Below, piece after piece: positions 12,030-23,264 of a stretch of DNA of 64,000 nt. The stretch is from Haplosporangium gracile (taxonomy: Eukaryota > Mortierellomycota > Mortierellomycetes > Mortierellales > Mortierellaceae). Position numbers and translations under genes: made by a program. The notes below the pieces were generated by a model. That model worked only from the letters and a program-made list of their open reading frames with translations, did not search any database and had not been told where the DNA came from. The stretch lies in NCBI GenBank assembly GCA_015499985.1, contig JAAAUF010000081.1, forward strand, positions 1 through 64,000. The letters run 5' to 3'. Each line of letters starts with the position of its first letter. Within the stretch, counting starts at the first letter, position 1.

Positions 12030-13850
12030 CTCTTGTCAGATCCCTTTTGTCTCGCGCAGTCGGGGCCAATGAACCCTTATCCATCCACGTTCTTGAACCC
12101 CAATCCGGTGGTCGACAAATTCACATCCAAAGACCTCCAACTGCGACAGTGTCGCCAACTGCCCAAGGCAGGATTCGAGCGAAAATTCCAAGGTGCCTGG
12201 AATCGGAGCAACGGGCGCAAGAGGATTGATAGGGTTACAGTCGTCCTTCCGTACTGTTGGCCAGTCATGAGCGTGGCCAATATCGAGGAGCTTGAGGCGG
12301 GTAAGACGAGAGAGTTGGTCGTAGATTTGATGATGTTGTTCCTGACTTCGTCAAGACTTTGCGTGGACTCTACTCTGTTCTTCTGTCAAGGTGGTTGAAG
12401 CAGTGGTGGTAGTGGTGGATTCTTCAGCATTGTCACTCTCCTTGCCAACCGTGATATTCCTAATAATGCTACTCTTACTACTACTACTGCTCCTCAGCTC
12501 AGAATCTGGAGTCAGCCGGGCCAGGAAAATCTCCTCGTTCTCTGTCAATCGTTGGACGCCCACAATATTGAGGCGGAGTGTCTCGGGTCTTAAACATTTC
12601 TACCGAGACCACAGGGTTCTGTCGACATCGATTCGGTAATCGGGAGCATCAATATCGATAAGATGGGTGAAGCCCCAGAACAAATCGTTGACCACATTGT
12701 CAAAGTTCTTGTAGAGTGCAGCGCTACGGAAACACTTGCTAAGGTTCTGTTAATGAAATCCCTGTAGTCGTTTGCAATGGGTTACCAGGGCTTTTGCGGT
12801 AAGGTAGTCTAGGCGATTGATCCTGATCCGGGTCAGTTCCGACAGCCAGGGCAGCATTCGGAGGGCCAGATTGGAGTCGCTGAGAGTATACGGTGTTGAG
12901 AAAATGAGCTCCTTCAGTCGACTGGATGNNNNNNNNNNATTGAGGATAATTTCACCATCCCGACAGACGGGTTCCTTCTCCGACGCGATGATGCTGACTT
13001 GTTCGAGGTTCGGGGATGCTCGAAGGTAGCTGCAAAGATAGTTGCTTTTCATGAACAGCTTGACAAAGAGTACTCGGATGTTGGGAGAAGAATGAGAGAG
13101 AAGGCGGTCTTCAGGTAAGCCCACACGAGTGGTGAGGCTCTGCAGTTGCGGAGCGCGCTCGACCAATCGGCTAATGTCCACGCGGGTGTTTTCGCTCTCA
13201 AAGTGGACCAGATGCAGTCAGGGGCAAGGATATAAAAAACTAGTTCCTTGGACAGGATATGCGCCAACGGGCTCTTCAGAACAGACTGTTGTTGGAGCAG
13301 AAGCTACATGTACTGATTCGACATCCAGTTCCGGTCTTGCTGGTCCTTGGACCTCAACTGTACGGGCCAGAGGTGAAATACACCCTCTAAGGCTGGCAAG
13401 AGACAAGGGCCATTAGTCGACTCCTCGATCAGGTTCTCAGCTTCCATATGTTTATAGATTTGTTTCTCGGTGTCTGTCCAGTAATCCTTTGAGAGGTTAA
13501 TAGTGGGCAGGTGAAGGTTGGTGCATGTCCCTGAGAGGTTGGCGGTATCGACAAGGACATGAGGCCGAAGGGTGAGGTGGCGAATAAAGTGTCCGTGCTT
13601 GGCGAATATTTGGTAGATCTAGGCATTGTCCTTGTGGCCCTTTGACGCTTCCGAGTTGTAGTTCGTGAGAATACGTGGCCAGCTGTGGAGGTTGGTGTCG
13701 ACAGTATGCCAGAGCGATTGCAAGAAGGCGGTGTTGAAGATGTGACAGACCTGAGGAGATCAGATGTGGAGAGGAAGGGGCTGATGCCTTCGATGACTTT
13801 TTGGTAGTAAGAAAACTTTGAGTGCGGAATTCATTCTTTTTTTTCTCCTT
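12030..13850 (-). pseudogene. Decayed F-box/LRR gene (locus 1)
   Basis: Read on the minus strand, an F-box-like stretch (KVIEGISPFLSTSDLLR, near 13810) is followed after a frame change by FNTAFLQSLWHTVD and SWPRIL. Next come the family landmark IFAKHGHFIRHL, leucine-rich repeats (longest open part 13181-12750), NIVGVQRLTENE, and the C-terminal module LEVFGCEFVDHRIGVQERGW near 12090. Stops and frame changes interrupt it throughout, including a stop between GHKDNA and IYQIF. F-box/LRR proteins are substrate receptors of SCF ubiquitin ligases; this copy should be dead. A 10-N gap falls inside it, so part of the disruption could be an assembly matter, but stops lie on both sides of the gap. Confidence 0.8.
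12929..12938. other. Assembly gap (10 N)
   Basis: Ten consecutive N inside F-box pseudogene locus 1. The true length is unknown. Confidence 0.95.
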
Positions 13851-14503
13851 GAGTGGCGTTGAATGAGGGAGCGAGTCCGCCAACGACGACTGACCGGGTT
13901 TTAAAGGACGTGTCTCAGGCACAACGGTTTCACGCTTCTTTGTTTTACAGCCAACTCATTTAACGCCACATGACTGCGGCTCGTTCGTCACCTCCAGAAT
14001 GCCGACGTTTGGTCGTTTATTTGTGCAACTTTTAGAGTGCCTTAGTATAACAATAGCTTGTTGTGAACATTACGACCCATCCACATTAACTTGGAATACG
14101 CCTCGGAAAAGTGGAATTTTAGTACTTTTTATAGCTTGATAGCAAGGATAATATGAACAAAGGCAAAGCAGACGGAAACAGTATCTTGCGGATCGAGAAT
14201 GAACCAAGAACTGTATGATGGAGACTGCAGACCGGCAAGGGTTTTGGAACCGTGTTGAGGGCGAAGAAGAGCCCTGTGGCAGTTTATACAGACGCTGCGG
14301 CCTGATATCGCTCGTGAGGCCGCCACACCGATGAATTTTCTTGATGGGTACTGCCAATTGGCATTTTGATCTCTGTTCTGCTGCAAGAAGGCATAATCAA
14401 AAGATAGCAACGATGCTTTACGCCGCCAATTGCCATGTTGAACATAGTTTATATTAACAATGGGTTTTTTATTCTCCGCATTTTCGAACTGTGTTTGGTG
14501 ATA
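13851..14503. other. Gene-free stretch, 0.65 kb
   Basis: Contains the upstream side of F-box pseudogene 1 and the 3' flank of the prenyltransferase gene. Two overlapping minus-strand open frames (14070-14410) show no family I recognise. TTTATT at 14468-14473 (AATAAA on the minus strand) sits about 31 nt past the prenyltransferase stop and is a plausible poly(A) signal. Confidence 0.5.
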
Positions 14504-16046
14504 CTACTTCTTCCAGAAGACAGTTTCGTTGTAGAGGCGTTCTTGCATGCGCTTGGAGATATTTAGCAGTGGTTCCAAGGGCCTGATTCCTGGCTCGCTC
14601 ATCAATGCCAACGACGCAATTCCCATGTACGAATGCAGCACATCTACAAAAAAGGGTAAGTTTACGAATAGTAATTCTGTCAGTATGCATTGACCTTTTC
14701 TCACAAAGTATCAAAGATTACGATATTCAAATGGAAAAGGCAAGAATAGATTACCTGGGTAGGTGTCGATCCATTTTCCAAAACCTCCAAAGGTCTTGTG
14801 CTGCGTCTCCATAAGGAAGCCACGATTGCACTCAAAGTTAATCAGATCAAAGCTCCCAATCGCAGCGACGGCTCCTCCGATCCAGAAAGAGTAACAGGTA
14901 TCAGTGGGCTTGTTGGTCCTGCCCTGGAACCCCGTCGTCTGTCTCTGAAGACACCAACGACGAGTTCCTTCCAAGTCCACAAATCCAGCCCGAGCCCGAC
15001 GTTCCTCAAACGCGGATTCTGTCTCGCCTTCCTGACGGGCCATAGTCCTTTGATCCAAGAATGCATCCCCGCCCATCAATCCCAGCGAAGCAATGGCGCA
15101 GTATGTCGTCCCTCCATGAGCCTCAAGTCGAGGGCTCTGTGCGAATCCATGTTCATACGTCTGTGACTCGCGGATGAAATTCAAAAGCGCAGGCTTGTCA
15201 ACTCCCGACCAATCATTGAGAATATAAGAGACCGCAGAGGCACAGTAGACGAAGCGCATGTCGGGCTCATAGTCGGTGATACAGGGGATGAAGCAGCCGT
15301 TGGGCTGCTGCAGTTTTCTGAGGGACTTTAGGATAGGCTCCTTGGCGACCCTGGACAGATCGTCGCCGAGCATGATCAGTGAGAGGAGGGCGGTGTAGGT
15401 CATGGTGAGGTGGGCAGTGTCGTAAGGGGTCGTGTGGCTGCCGCATTCGCATCCGAGGTTCTGGCGTCTGTCTGTGTTTTCCTGGAAGGCGAGTCCTGAG
15501 AAGGGTCCGCCAAATCCATACAATGCGTCATCATCCTCTGTATTGGTATTCAAGGGGATGAAATAAGAAGGGTCAGCGATAGAGTATGAGTAGCATGTGT
15601 TTCAAGTGAAGGGCGGTAAGTAAATTACCGGAAGACGAGTCCTTGGAGGGGATGCGTTGTTGGGAGTAGATCCACTCGATCCATGCCTTGCGGTTTGCCT
15701 CTGAGATAGCTTCCTCAAGGACACCCAGCAGCTCCAAACCTCCAATCGCAAACAGACCTAAGGTCATTCTACATTGGTCGTGTGAAAATAGAAAGGTAAT
15801 GTAAGTTGTTTGCCGTCCATGTTGCCGCGTCTCTTTTCTTCTTTTGCTTCTCCTCCAATGTGAGCACGATTCGGTCTAAAAGTAGTCGAGCAGTGACGCC
15901 AGGGATGTTTACCTGAATGTGTCTTGGGAGGTGTATGGCTCGGGGAGCATCTGGAGAGTGCGTTTGAAGTACTGGATGTGCTTCTCGCGCTGGAAGGTGG
16001 GTCCGCTTGCTTGCGTGTTTGTTGTGGTTTCCTGTGTTGTTGCCAT
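14504..16046 (-). CDS. CDC43: Geranylgeranyltransferase type I, beta subunit (4 exons)
   Basis: Catalytic beta subunit of protein geranylgeranyltransferase I. It attaches geranylgeranyl to C-terminal CaaX cysteines of Rho/Rac/Cdc42-type GTPases, together with an alpha subunit not in this window. Exons: 16046-15913, 15768-15629, 15537-14755, 14643-14504, all in phase, giving 398 aa, a normal length. Seen: prenyltransferase repeats such as LRKLQQPNGCFIPC, EAHGGTTYCAIASLGLMGG and the stretch GFQGRTNKPTDTCYSFWIGG, which carries the conserved zinc-binding Asp and Cys and is typical of GGTase-I rather than farnesyltransferase or Rab GGTase. The C-terminal exon holds DVLHSYMGIASLALM, the usual last repeat. 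ATG at 16046 fits best; an in-frame ATG lies a few codons upstream. Confidence 0.9.
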
Positions 16047-16630
16047 GGCTGGTTCGGTAAGCATCGATGCTTTGTGGGTATGAGTGTCGGTGGTAAGTAG
16101 GCAAGTGATTGGCCAAGGTCCTCCGTTCTTTTCGTTCTTCCTTGGTCGTCGTGGATAGTGCGCGTGACTGTCCCTGAACGCTCCTTCTCTGATTTCAGTC
16201 TCGAACAAACATTTCACACGCTCAAACTCACTCTCTTAACAAACACACAGCTACTGCACACCACACACACCGCAATTTAGGATGGGAGCATCAACAACAG
16301 TCAAGGAGCACGTAGACAAGGTGCTTGCATCAGCGCGCTTTTCTAGGAGAACACATATAACCCTGACAGGGCCGTTGTTTACTTAATATCAATGGATACC
16401 TTGCAGTAAAGTAAAATATCGCAGCAAAGTAAAATACCGCAGCAAAGTAAAATACCGCAGCAAAAACGACGTTGTCAATACGACGCTTAAGAACGATAGT
16501 TTCAAAGCGTTGAACTGTCTTTGCATGGGCTCGACTACAGCCCATCCTGGATAATGGCATAAAAAAGTTAAAGGATACGGCACTTTCTTTTACAATCACA
16601 ATATCTTGCTTACACTTTCTCACACAAAAA
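16047..16630. other. Divergent promoter region between CDC43 and F-box locus 2
   Basis: Shared 584-bp upstream region of two diverging genes. It contains a CA-rich run near 16250-16272 and an 18-bp tandem repeat (16403-16465). No gene recognised. Confidence 0.55.
16403..16465 (+). repeat. 18-bp tandem repeat, about 3.5 copies
   Basis: Unit gcagcaaagtaaaatacc repeated at 16403, 16421 and 16439 with a partial fourth copy at 16457. The first copy differs at two positions. It lies about 170 bp upstream of the F-box start at 16631. Confidence 0.85.
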
Positions 16631-18478
16631 ATGCAAGACGCTCAGACTCCATATCAACAGCAGGGTGTCTTTGACATCCTCGAACTCATCCAACGTGTCG
16701 GCAACAGTCTCCATTCATCCGACCTCTTTGCCTGTGTACAAGTATCCTGGCATTGGAACAACAGCCTGATCCCTCTATTATGGGAAAAGATCGACGACTC
16801 GGAGCTGTCTTGGCCAAGGATTATCCGACAACACGAGGAGGAAACCCAACAGGGGCAGGACAATACGAACTATATTCGTCAGGTCTTTGTCAAGAATGGA
16901 TCTCATATTCGGCACCTGCGGCTTCATTGGAGGACCACCCTGGATGCGGCATGCATCGGAAATCACTGCAGTAATCTACGATCGCTACATATAGGATACA
17001 TTCGACATTCACAGATCCAACAGCCAGAGTACGAGTGGATGGAGGATCTGGACAGGGATGAGCAAGACGAAATGATAGCCCTGCGTTGGAAACTCGCCAT
17101 GAAGGATCTTTCTTCCTCTCCATTTCCGACAAGAAGGGAACCATTTGGGAGGACACTGACGCAACAGGAGCAGGACTGGTCGACATCAAAGCACTTTTGG
17201 ACCTTTGTTCGCAACAATTATCAGCTGCAGAGTCTTCGCCTCCATAACAGTTTGGGAGAGTTCATGGAGGATGTGTCGATGCCTTACCTCGTCGATACCC
17301 TGGCTTCACTCAAGAACCTTGCTATGCTGGAGAATAACTATGTCGCCATCGATCTGGATCATATTTTTGGTCGACTTTTTGCACTTGAAAAGTACAGCAC
17401 AACACTCTCTCCTTCAGGAAGTGGCACCTCGACCCAACCCTCACTGCAACTCCGGGATGCCGCATTCTTGGGCGTCTGTGCCTACCGCGAGCTCCTGCGG
17501 ATTCTGAGTCACGCGCCCAACCTAGAGTCCTTGAGTGTCGGTACCGTCGCAGCTCTGGACGCTGTCACTCCTACAAAAGCTGCGGTGATCATGGACCACG
17601 CACCAAGTCGAGTGACATCCCTCAAACTAGGCGTGCGTGGACATATGCTTGACATCCCCTTGGACCAGGTGTTTGCCTGGATGCCTCACCTTACCTCCTT
17701 CACCACTACACAACTCGTGCCCTCGATCTCTCAAACACTTTCGACTTTCTGCAGCAATATAGAGACGGTCCATGAGGTTAACAAGGGATCCCTTTCCGCA
17801 GGATTAGGTCATGCAGTACAACTGGACACATCTGCTCTGGGCTTGCTCCTCAAGAACTGCCCTACTCTTAAGAAATTCGACGGGATCCGGCACGTACTTT
17901 CTGGACTGATCTGGGAGGAGCCGTGGGTCTGCCAGGGACTGACGTTTCTTCGGTGCCAAATCAAGGGTGTTCAACGACTGTCGCCTCAGGACCAAGAAAG
18001 ATATGCTGCCATCGCTATCAGGACAGGAGACGAAGCTCTTTCCGAGGACGACAACCGCTTGGTGCATTTGCATACCGCATCACTGGAACAACAAAAGAAA
18101 ATCTACGGGAAACTTGCAACTCTAACACAACTGCGTGTTCTCGACCTCGGAGCAGAGTACCGACAACTACATAGAGAGCTGCATATGTCGGATGAAGAGT
18201 ACTTGACTGCCAATGAATTATTCTCGGGCACGCTCGAGCTGACACTGAAGTCTGGCCTTAAGCAATTAGAGGCGTTGAAGGCCTTGCAAGTGTTTGGGTT
18301 TGAGAGTGTGGACCATAGGATCGGACATGCAGAGCTGGAATGGATGGCTAGAGAGTGGACGAGACTCGAGGAGATGCGAGGGCTTCACGACAAGTTTCCG
18401 GCGAAAACTGAATATGAGCGACGGAAGATTGAATTGAGAAAGCGCTTGAAGGAGTTGCGATCGGATGTGAAGCACTAG
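16631..18478 (+). CDS. F-box/LRR protein (locus 2, intact)
   Basis: Single-exon gene of 615 aa. The N-terminus (DILELIQRVGNSLHSSDLFACVQVSWHWNNSLIP in two adjoining parts, residues about 14-50) fits an F-box, which binds Skp1 in SCF ubiquitin ligases. It is followed by DDSELSWPRII and SHIRHLRLHW. Irregular leucine-rich repeats fill the middle and presumably select a substrate. Then come PWVCQGLTFLRCQIKGVQRL and the C-terminal module FGFESVDHRIGHAELEWM. The same landmarks occur in the other F-box loci here. First of a head-to-tail set of three. AATAAA at 18532 is a plausible poly(A) signal. Substrate unknown. Confidence 0.85.
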   Translation: MQDAQTPYQQQGVFDILELIQRVGNSLHSSDLFACVQVSWHWNNSLIPLLWEKIDDSELSWPRIIRQHEEETQQGQDNTNYIRQVFVKNGSHIRHLRLHWRTTLDAACIGNHCSNLRSLHIGYIRHSQIQQPEYEWMEDLDRDEQDEMIALRWKLAMKDLSSSPFPTRREPFGRTLTQQEQDWSTSKHFWTFVRNNYQLQSLRLHNSLGEFMEDVSMPYLVDTLASLKNLAMLENNYVAIDLDHIFGRLFALEKYSTTLSPSGSGTSTQPSLQLRDAAFLGVCAYRELLRILSHAPNLESLSVGTVAALDAVTPTKAAVIMDHAPSRVTSLKLGVRGHMLDIPLDQVFAWMPHLTSFTTTQLVPSISQTLSTFCSNIETVHEVNKGSLSAGLGHAVQLDTSALGLLLKNCPTLKKFDGIRHVLSGLIWEEPWVCQGLTFLRCQIKGVQRLSPQDQERYAAIAIRTGDEALSEDDNRLVHLHTASLEQQKKIYGKLATLTQLRVLDLGAEYRQLHRELHMSDEEYLTANELFSGTLELTLKSGLKQLEALKALQVFGFESVDHRIGHAELEWMAREWTRLEEMRGLHDKFPAKTEYERRKIELRKRLKELRSDVKH

Positions 18479-18710
18479 GGCGTTGATTATGGTTATGGCA
18501 ATGGTGCTGGTTGGCTTTGATCACTAAGGAAAATAAATAGTTATCAATTGTTTTTGACCGTGCTCGACAATGTGTTCTTTGAATGAATTGCGCCGCAGCC
18601 TTGTTTTGCCTTCTTTTGTCTATATTCTCTGTTTTCCTTTCTTCTTTCTTCACTCTTCTTCGCCTAATTTTTCTTCTCTCAACCAGCACAAGAATATCAC
18701 CATATTCAAA

Positions 18711-20677
18711 ATGTCAACCACAGAAACATCTCTTCCCGCCCAACTACCCACACGACTCCTCTTCCTGTCCGAGATAGTCGAAGTTCTTGCTCGTTCACTT
18801 GCCCAGCGAGACCTCTTCCGTTGCGTCCAAGTCTGCCGCGCCTGGTACAACCTCTTCCACCCCTACATGTACACTTACATCGATGACCACCGCCACAACT
18901 GGCCAAAGATCCTCGGAAGATTCTACCTACCCAAAACCACACCCGACGAGGAAAAGGGCGAGGACTGGCTCCTGGACCTATTCACAAAACACGGTCGCCA
19001 TATCCGTCAAGCCCAGGCCCATTGGTGTGTGACCATCAATGCCCTCGCAGCAGCACAGACGTGCACTCAGCTGGTGGTCCTTTCCGTGGTGGATCAGATT
19101 TGGAACAGCACTCGATCCGAGATGGTGGAGTCTGGGATCTGGAGACCCCCAGGGTTGTCGACTCCTTCTGACGAGACGAGTTTGAAGACCTATGAACAGC
19201 ATCTACGGATTCGAGGGCGATGGCTATATTTACTCATCCGACAGAATAGAAAAACTTTACAGGAATTGAGGGTCGATCAGATGGGAGAGATTGAGAAATT
19301 GGATCCGGGGGTTCTTGAGGGGTTGTTGCGTTCTTGTGAGAGGTTGAACAGGTTGGAGATTTCTAACTTGGAATGGAGGAATACCAAAGTAGGTGAAACA
19401 GGATAGGAAACAGGGTATTTGTGGGCTAAATCATTGGCATGAACACCCTTATTAAGGTGCCTAACACATGCAATTTTGCTTGATGCATTTCATTACCAAA
19501 ATAGCAAACAAACATTCCCAATCTGGTGGAGGATGTACCACAGATACAGCACTTCGTAGACCGTGACAGGTGCTGGAACAGGTCCCTGCTGCAGGCATCG
19601 ATGCCGAATCTTAAGACCTTGAAGTTGAAAGCAAAGGTCCCGATTCGGGCAGCTTTCCAGCTTTTGAAGAATATGCCTCATCTGCGGACGTTGGAGATGG
19701 AGTGGAACCGAGACGATTATCTATATCACGATGCCCTAGGAGCCATCCTCGACTATACCTCTCACCGGCTCAAACGACTCAATATTGGTTGGGTCGGGTT
19801 CTGGAACGACGAATACCTTGTAAAGAATGTCTTGCCGTGGCTCCCAGACTTGGTCGACCTCACCACAGAGCACATTGGCCCAGCCCTAGCTCAGCTCATA
19901 CCAACCCACTACCGAAACCTGCGGTCATACAACCAACCCAACCCAATGGGGAGCATCTGTCCAAAGTGCCCTTTGGAGCACAGTGAAGGCAACACCTTGA
20001 GCGTCCTGCTGGAGAACTGTCCTCATCTGACAGAGTTTGATGGGATCGAGCACAAGATCGAGACGGACTATCTCCTGGACTACCCATGGGTCTGCAAAGG
20101 CCTGAAGACGCTCCGGTTTCAAATCGTGGGCGTTCACCGGCTGTCTGAAGAGGAGGACATGGACTACCGGCAGGGAAAGCTGCTCCTAAGAATCAACAAA
20201 GATCTTGTAGAGAAGGAGAGACAAGCGATTGAAAAACACGAGCGTCTTCAACTTCAGCAGCAGCGAGTATACGATCGGTTGGCAGAATTGGTACATCTTC
20301 AAATCCTCGATCTGGGGATGGAATATCGCCAGGGGATAGATTGCAGGTGCCGATGTAATCTCCCACAGCTCAAGTACGGGTTGCGCGTATATGGGGACTA
20401 TGGAGGACCGATTCCAAATACACTAGAGCTGTCATTGGCGTCGGGTTTGAACCGACTGTCGACGTTGAGGAAGTTGGAGGTGTTTGGATTTGAGGGGGTA
20501 GATCACCGAATTGATTATGGGGAGTTGAGGTGGATGGGGAAGAGTTGGCCGCGGTTGAAGGAGATGCGGGGGTTGCAGAAGGTGAACCATGAGAATATGC
20601 GGCCGGACGAGAGGACGTCTTATTTGAGACGGTTTATGAGGCGACACTATCCCAGTGTCAAGCACAAGCGGAAGTAA
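18711..20677 (+). CDS. F-box/LRR protein (locus 3, intact, one intron)
   Basis: Two exons, 18711-19388 and 19505-20677, joined in phase 0 by a GTAGGT...ATAG intron, giving 616 aa. F-box: residues about 20-60, including LSEIVEVLARSLAQRDLFRC and VQVCRAWYNLFHPYM. Then HNWPKILGRF, HGRHIRQAQAHW, leucine-rich repeats, a distinctive insert (NPMGSICPKCPLEHSEGN), PWVCKGLKTLRFQIVGVHRL, and FGFEGVDHRIDYGELRWM near the end. Nearly the same length and layout as locus 2 just upstream, so a tandem duplicate. Predicted SCF substrate receptor; target unknown. ATG at 18711 is chosen because the F-box spacing matches the paralogues; an in-frame ATG exists at 18570. AATAAA at 20735 follows the stop. Confidence 0.85.
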
Positions 20678-20915
20678 TGATGTTTGTTTTGTTTGTCCCT
20701 CCTTCTCACAAAGCTTTAAAAAATGCTCATACAAAATAAACACAGAAGAGGCGGCACCACTGCCACTGGGAAGAAGAAAATCGAGTCACTTCCCTTTTTT
20801 TTGCTTTCCTTTCTTTTTTTCTTCTTCTCTCCCGCCTATCTCTCTCCTACAAACACTCTTCAACAGACACTCGCCAACACATACAACAACAAAAACAACT
20901 GCAGACAAGAACACG

Positions 20916-22751
20916 ATGGACCAGGATCCAACAGAGATTTTCACCAACATCGGTTCATACTTAACCCTAAAAGACTATCTACACTGCATACAAGTCGCCC
21001 GCTCCTGGTATAGCGTCTTTATCCCTTTCCTCTGGCAGACCATCGACGATTCGCTCCACGCCTGGCCCCGGATCCTCAAGACCCTCGACTCGGACGACAC
21101 CGCCAAGCCATTTGGGCAGGACGAAGAGTGGCTCTTTGGCATCTTTGCCAAGTATGGTCGACATATCCAACACCCCCACCTTCATGAAAGTCACCATCAA
21201 GGCCGCCTCCATCGGAAATAGCTGCAGCAATGACAACGACAACGATAAGGACATTCGTGTCGCCTGCTCAAATTTCAAGTCGTTTTCTGTCGCCGATATC
21301 GGTCACAGCTTGACACCACCTTCAGGAAAAAGCACGATTTACTCTGAACAAATCTACCGCCTTGCCTACTTCAACTACAACACTGAAAGCCTTGACAGGG
21401 CCATTGCTCTCGCCGCTCTTTGAGAATACGTTCAAGTCGCAGCTCCGCGGGACCCGTACAGAGGACCAGCAGCTGAAGGATTGGAGGTTTGTTCAGCAGT
21501 TCTGGCTCCTGGTCCAACAGAACCACGCTCATCTTCAAGTTCTCAGGATAGATACCTCTCTGGATTCACTGGTGGAGATGAATACGACTGGATTTATGGA
21601 CTCAGTGGTGGTCGACCACTTGACAAACCTGTTCGATCTGCAGTACATGGAACTTCGATGTGACACGGCGACACTCCTTCGCCGATTGCCTCGGTTGAGG
21701 TCTCTACAGTCACAGGTGGTGTTTATGGACGGGGTTCTCACAGGGTCATATGCCAGCCTTTGGTGTCTAAGTGCGTGGCGCTCACTGAGGCTTCTCAGAA
21801 TTGTCACCCTCCTGCAGCGTCTTCCGAATTTGAACGGGTTGGCTTTGACAGATTAAATATGTGGGCGACGAGGAGCCCGTGATCGCAAGCATGGACGTGA
21901 CAACACCTTCAGCCCTCCAAAGTCACTGCATCTTCTGAGAGCTCGAAATGGGACGCCTTGAGCTTGCAGAGCCTATCAGCATGGCTGCCTCATCTTACCG
22001 ACCTGTCAATCGGCCAAATGCGCTATGACGCTGCCATGATCCTTGGCATCTATTACCCACAGCTGAAATCTCTGACGGATCCTCTGTAGACGACAAAATC
22101 TCAGAGAGGTGCGATTTTTATCTACAATAGAGTCCTGGCAGTTGTTCTCTCGAGCTGCATCAACCTCATACCGCTCAACGCACAGGTTCATATACTCAAC
22201 ATCAGTTTCCGTTTCCGCGTCGACGTGCCCTGGGAATGTCTTGGACTGGAGACACTTCGTTGCTGAGTACATGGGATTAATATCTCATTCAGATGGAGGA
22301 ATGGATCTACAACAGTGGATGTGACGCGTCGGCGGTCAAGGAGGCAGTGTCGTATCTCTTGATGGATGGGCACGATTATGAGGACGAGGAAATTGATCCG
22401 GACAATATCATGCGCAAACAAGTAGAAAGTGTGGCTCAATAGAAATGAGCGTATGATCGCCTGGCAGGGTTGAAGAATCTCAAGTTTCTGCAATTGGGTT
22501 CACGCCAGCCTAGAGGGATGAGTTACTATCCTGATTACCTTCGCCAGGATGATACACTAGAGTTGACCAAGGCATCTGGATAGGGGTGGTTGTTAGAGTT
22601 GAAAGAGTTAGAGGTATATGCGTTTGAGGGGACGAGTCATCGAGTAGGGAAGGCGGAGCTGGAGTGGATGGCAGATAATTGGCCGATGTTGAGGGAGTTG
22701 AGGGGGCTGAATGATAGGGGGAGCGAGAGGAAGGACCTGATGTTGTGTTAA
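20916..22751 (+). pseudogene. Decayed F-box/LRR gene (locus 4)
   Basis: Starts with a well-kept F-box (DPTEIFTNIGSYLTLKDYLH, then CIQVARSWYSVFIPFLWQTI) and AWPRILKTL. The frame is lost at HIQHPHLH (about 21180), where bases of the conserved Trp codon are missing. The family sequence continues in another frame (VTIKAASIGNSCSN), shifts again near 21415, runs as LRRs to a stop at about 21856, and then decays. Late fragments include LAGLKNLKFLQLGS and the C-terminal module FEGTSHRVGKAELEWM ending near 22750. Third member of the tandem array 16631-22751, same strand, and the only broken one. Confidence 0.85.
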
Positions 22752-23264
22752 GTGATTTTTAAGAGTGTGAGGTGTTAGTACCCTGGATTAGTGGCCATAG
22801 ATAATAAAAGAGTACGAGATGGCTTTTCCTGCATTGAATAGGAGTCTTGAAAAGCAATGCCAATTAATCAATGTCTTGCACCTTTGTTGAAGTTGATCAA
22901 AGACGAGATCTTGTATTTTATGCGTTTCAATGATATGGTGTGTGTAACGGCTGATCAACCCCCAGGCGAACAACGTGATCAAAATTGGAGGCGGTCACTT
23001 GGACAACTTCGCACGCTCTTGTACAGACCATGGAGTGAACCATCATCCCCTCTTTCTATTCTCCACTCACTCCTCCTGATCATGCTCGCTGTCTGAACAC
23101 TCCTCTCCCTTGAGTACTGTCTCTTGTCTCTCTTGTCTCTCTTGTCTGATTCACTCTTGGCTCCTCTGCCTGAATCTACTCCCCTCTCCTCCCCTTGTAC
23201 ATAATCACATCCCCACCCACACACCCCCACCCACCCACTGACTAAAAAGGAACACCAACAGACA
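22752..23264. other. Upstream region of FAB1, 0.5 kb
   Basis: Pyrimidine-rich from about 23030, with the triplicated phrase ctcttgtctct (23116-23145) and a C/A-rich run just before the FAB1 start. No gene recognised. Confidence 0.5.

Noticed and set aside
12929..12938. N gap as the cause of the disruption in F-box locus 1
   Set aside because: Stops and frame changes lie far from the gap on both sides, so the gene is broken regardless of the gap length.
16403..16465. CRISPR-like short repeats
   Set aside because: The copies are directly adjacent with no spacers, and the DNA is eukaryotic.
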